From assembly GCA_024460105.1 (NCBI GenBank), contig JANFXS010000003.1, positions 1-64,000 of the forward strand: DNA of 64,000 nt, given 5' to 3'. The translations under genes and the position numbers were made by a program. The DNA is from Anaerotignum faecicola (GTDB taxonomy: Bacteria; Bacillota; Clostridia; Lachnospirales; Anaerotignaceae). The notes beneath the pieces were generated by a model. That model searched no databases and had not been told where the DNA came from. It was given only the letters and a program-made list of their open reading frames with translations. The stretch's first letter is position 1; the number at the start of each line of letters is the position of its first letter. Positions 62,856-64,000 of the stretch are shown here, one piece after another.

Positions 62856-63200
62856 TCATTTTTTTGCAGGTATATCGTCTGAAATTGTAACATAATTTTT
62901 TGATGAAGATTTTTTCTCTTTGTTTTTAAGATCGAAATATATTTTAAGCGCTGTTGAATTGCCTTTAACGCACTGTTCAATTAAAGATTTAATAACCTTT
63001 GGATTTTCTCCTGTTATATGTATTGCAACAGCTTCTTCCATGTACTTCTCAAATTCGTCGTTTTTAAGCCATTTATAAAAAGTATTTTCATCAATTCCAC
63101 AATCATAATAAAAATTGTTATCTTCGTTGAAATTATAGTTTAAAAGCATCTCAACAAATTTTTTCTGTTTTGCGCTTACTCCTTTTTTAACTTCCGCTAT
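62856..63200 (-). CDS. Phage HTH protein, phBC6A51/terminase-small-subunit-like
   Basis: The ATG at 63149 gives 97 residues, but the same frame extends upstream for 17 more codons (AEVKKGVSAKQKKFVEM) to an ATA at 63198-63200 placed right after aggaggtggtta. That suggests a start ATG changed to ATA, or use of a rare start. The product has a Tnp/terminase-small-type helix-turn-helix (YYDCGIDENTFYKWLKNDEF) and a helical C-terminus. Such genes lie just before the large terminase in prophages; here none follows. Confidence 0.62.
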   Translation of the reverse strand: MAEVKKGVSAKQKKFVEMLLNYNFNEDNNFYYDCGIDENTFYKWLKNDEFEKYMEEAVAIHITGENPKVIKSLIEQCVKGNSTALKIYFDLKNKEKKSSSKNYVTISDDIPAKK

Positions 63201-63258
63201 TTAACCACCTCCTATGTGTTTCACCCCATATAATATATCATAAACTAAACTTCTGTGG

Positions 63259-63663
63259 TTACCCATTTATAAGCTTACGTCTCTTCATATACAGTATACA
63301 AAAAAACAGTTTTCGTTTTTCATAAAACTGCCGCCGTCCGCAAGGCACATCCATGTATTCATATAATATCTTTTCGGTTACATTTCTAAGAATATAACCA
63401 TAGATATTGCTGTCTGCCTCAATGGCAGATTGCTCAATCATTTCTATGTCTTTTTTAAGAGAAATAGCTTTTTCTGCATTTGACAAAGTCGTGTTGCTTA
63501 TTTTTCTGTTGCCGGGCCTGAAACCATACTGAATTGAACTCACGCCATAACAGTTATTTATTTCCTGTTTCTTTTCTTTGTATTGAAGACAAAAATATTC
63601 CAGTTCTTTATAAGCATATTGAGATATGTTAAGTTCTTTATATAATTCGTCAATTATACTCAA
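63259..63663 (-). CDS. Phage regulatory protein, ArpU/RinA-like
   Basis: 134 residues, MSIIDELYKELNISQYAYKE ... EYFCLQYKEKKQEINNCYGV ... VPCGRRQFYEKRKLFFCILY. Proteins like this precede terminase genes in Clostridial prophages and are thought to activate late genes (ArpU/RinA type). The order repressor-like gene, this gene, small-terminase-like gene fits a phage early-to-late junction. Ribosome site aaaggaagagg. Confidence 0.7.
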   Translation of the reverse strand: MSIIDELYKELNISQYAYKELEYFCLQYKEKKQEINNCYGVSSIQYGFRPGNRKISNTTLSNAEKAISLKKDIEMIEQSAIEADSNIYGYILRNVTEKILYEYMDVPCGRRQFYEKRKLFFCILYMKRRKLING

Positions 63664-63682
63664 ATATAAATCCTCTTCCTTT

Positions 63683-63967
63683 TTATATTATTTTTCTCTT
63701 TTTATTGTCCGGATATTCATATATACTTTCGTATTGCGTTAAGCAACATGCGGGGAAAAAATATATACTTATATCATTTTTATCTATTCCAAGGATATGT
63801 ACAATTTTATCTGCTTCCTCAAGATTAAAATATGAATATCCATTTAATTTGTTTGATAACGCATCTGTACTCATTGAAAGCCTTTTTGCAAATTTTCGGT
63901 ACGAATAGTTTTTCTTTTTCATAAGCTTTTTTAATTCTGTCAGCTCACAGTATTTTTTCTCTCTCAT
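63683..63967 (-). CDS. Phage Cro/XRE-type regulator
   Basis: 94 residues, with the helix-turn-helix KKKNYSYRKFAKRLSMSTDA ... LSNKLNGYSYFNLEEADKIV typical of small phage XRE proteins (DUF739-like). Ribosome site taggaggaa. It is the most upstream gene of the minus-strand phage group at the window edge; the element may continue to the right. Confidence 0.8.
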   Translation of the reverse strand: MREKKYCELTELKKLMKKKNYSYRKFAKRLSMSTDALSNKLNGYSYFNLEEADKIVHILGIDKNDISIYFFPACCLTQYESIYEYPDNKKRKII

Positions 63968-64000
63968 TTCCCCATTCCTCCTAAATTATGTCTTTTTATG

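Noticed and set aside
1-64000. CRISPR array
   Set aside because: No set of regularly spaced direct repeats and no cas genes were seen.

Overview
The window reads as chromosome of an anaerobic, spore-forming Firmicute of the Clostridia, most likely a Lachnospiraceae-type genome. Evidence: the order ispF-cysS-mrnC-rlmB-yacP-sigH, miaB-ylbF-mutS-mutL-miaA, the sporulation genes sigH and spoIVA, an alpha/beta small acid-soluble spore protein, a CotJC-like manganese catalase, and T-box leaders in front of amino-acid genes. Housekeeping genes are intact and moderately AT-rich. No rRNA or CRISPR was seen; there is one tRNA (Thr, GGT).

Layout. 1-3630: remnant of a contractile-tail (PBSX/Xkd-like) prophage: sheath end, tube, LysM protein, a hub gene cut by an amber codon, and a truncated XkdR-like gene. 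Where the tail chaperone and tape-measure genes should be there are two tandem par/Fst-like type I toxin-antitoxin cassettes. 3631-11030: very AT-rich accessory island in which most larger genes are broken by stops or homopolymer frameshifts: an unknown two-part gene, a DUF gene, an XRE-ImmA regulator, a nitrilase-fold gene and a coiled-coil/winged-helix gene. 11054-13605: MmcQ-like protein, then trpB2 under a Trp-type T-box. 13751-18504: ispF, a Cys-type T-box with cysS, mrnC, rlmB, an NYN RNase, sigH, tRNA-Thr. 18922-20400: spoIVA. 20670-29197: an oligopeptide ABC importer with an N-acyl-D-aminoacylase and an M19 dipeptidase, which looks like a pathway for uptake and cleavage of D-residue-containing peptides. 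29948-40409: tRNA modification (miaB, miaA), mismatch repair (mutS, mutL), a PLP lyase-like protein and a DacF-type carboxypeptidase. 40815-49881: assorted host genes (regulator, amidase, PAP2 phosphatase, galE, MFS carrier, ferritin-like protein, Mn catalase, acetyltransferase, NimA-like protein, lipase-like protein, stalk-domain protein).

50656-61231: a 10.5-kb integrative mobilizable element inserted in a D-2-hydroxyacid dehydrogenase gene. The two gene halves flank it, share a 12-bp direct repeat, and rejoin in frame when it is removed. It carries a tyrosine integrase, an excisionase and a repressor with a clear operator/promoter switch, a MOBQ relaxase with an oriT, and two further genes overprinted inside the relaxase 3' end. 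Its cargo is an attenuator-controlled unit: a leader peptide MLHSMRIR, tandem terminators, a Cys-rich KTR protein and an RlmN/Cfr-family radical-SAM methyltransferase. A mosaic scar (HTH gene, MobC, serine-recombinase piece, response-regulator piece) lies inside it.

61788-62683: yajC and a spore protein. 62856-63967: three early/packaging-type phage genes on the minus strand, at the edge of another prophage or remnant that continues to the right.

The strongest leads are the leader-peptide attenuator in front of the methyltransferase, the nested genes in the relaxase, the twin toxin-antisense cassettes in the tail operon, and the decayed nitrilase/winged-helix locus.
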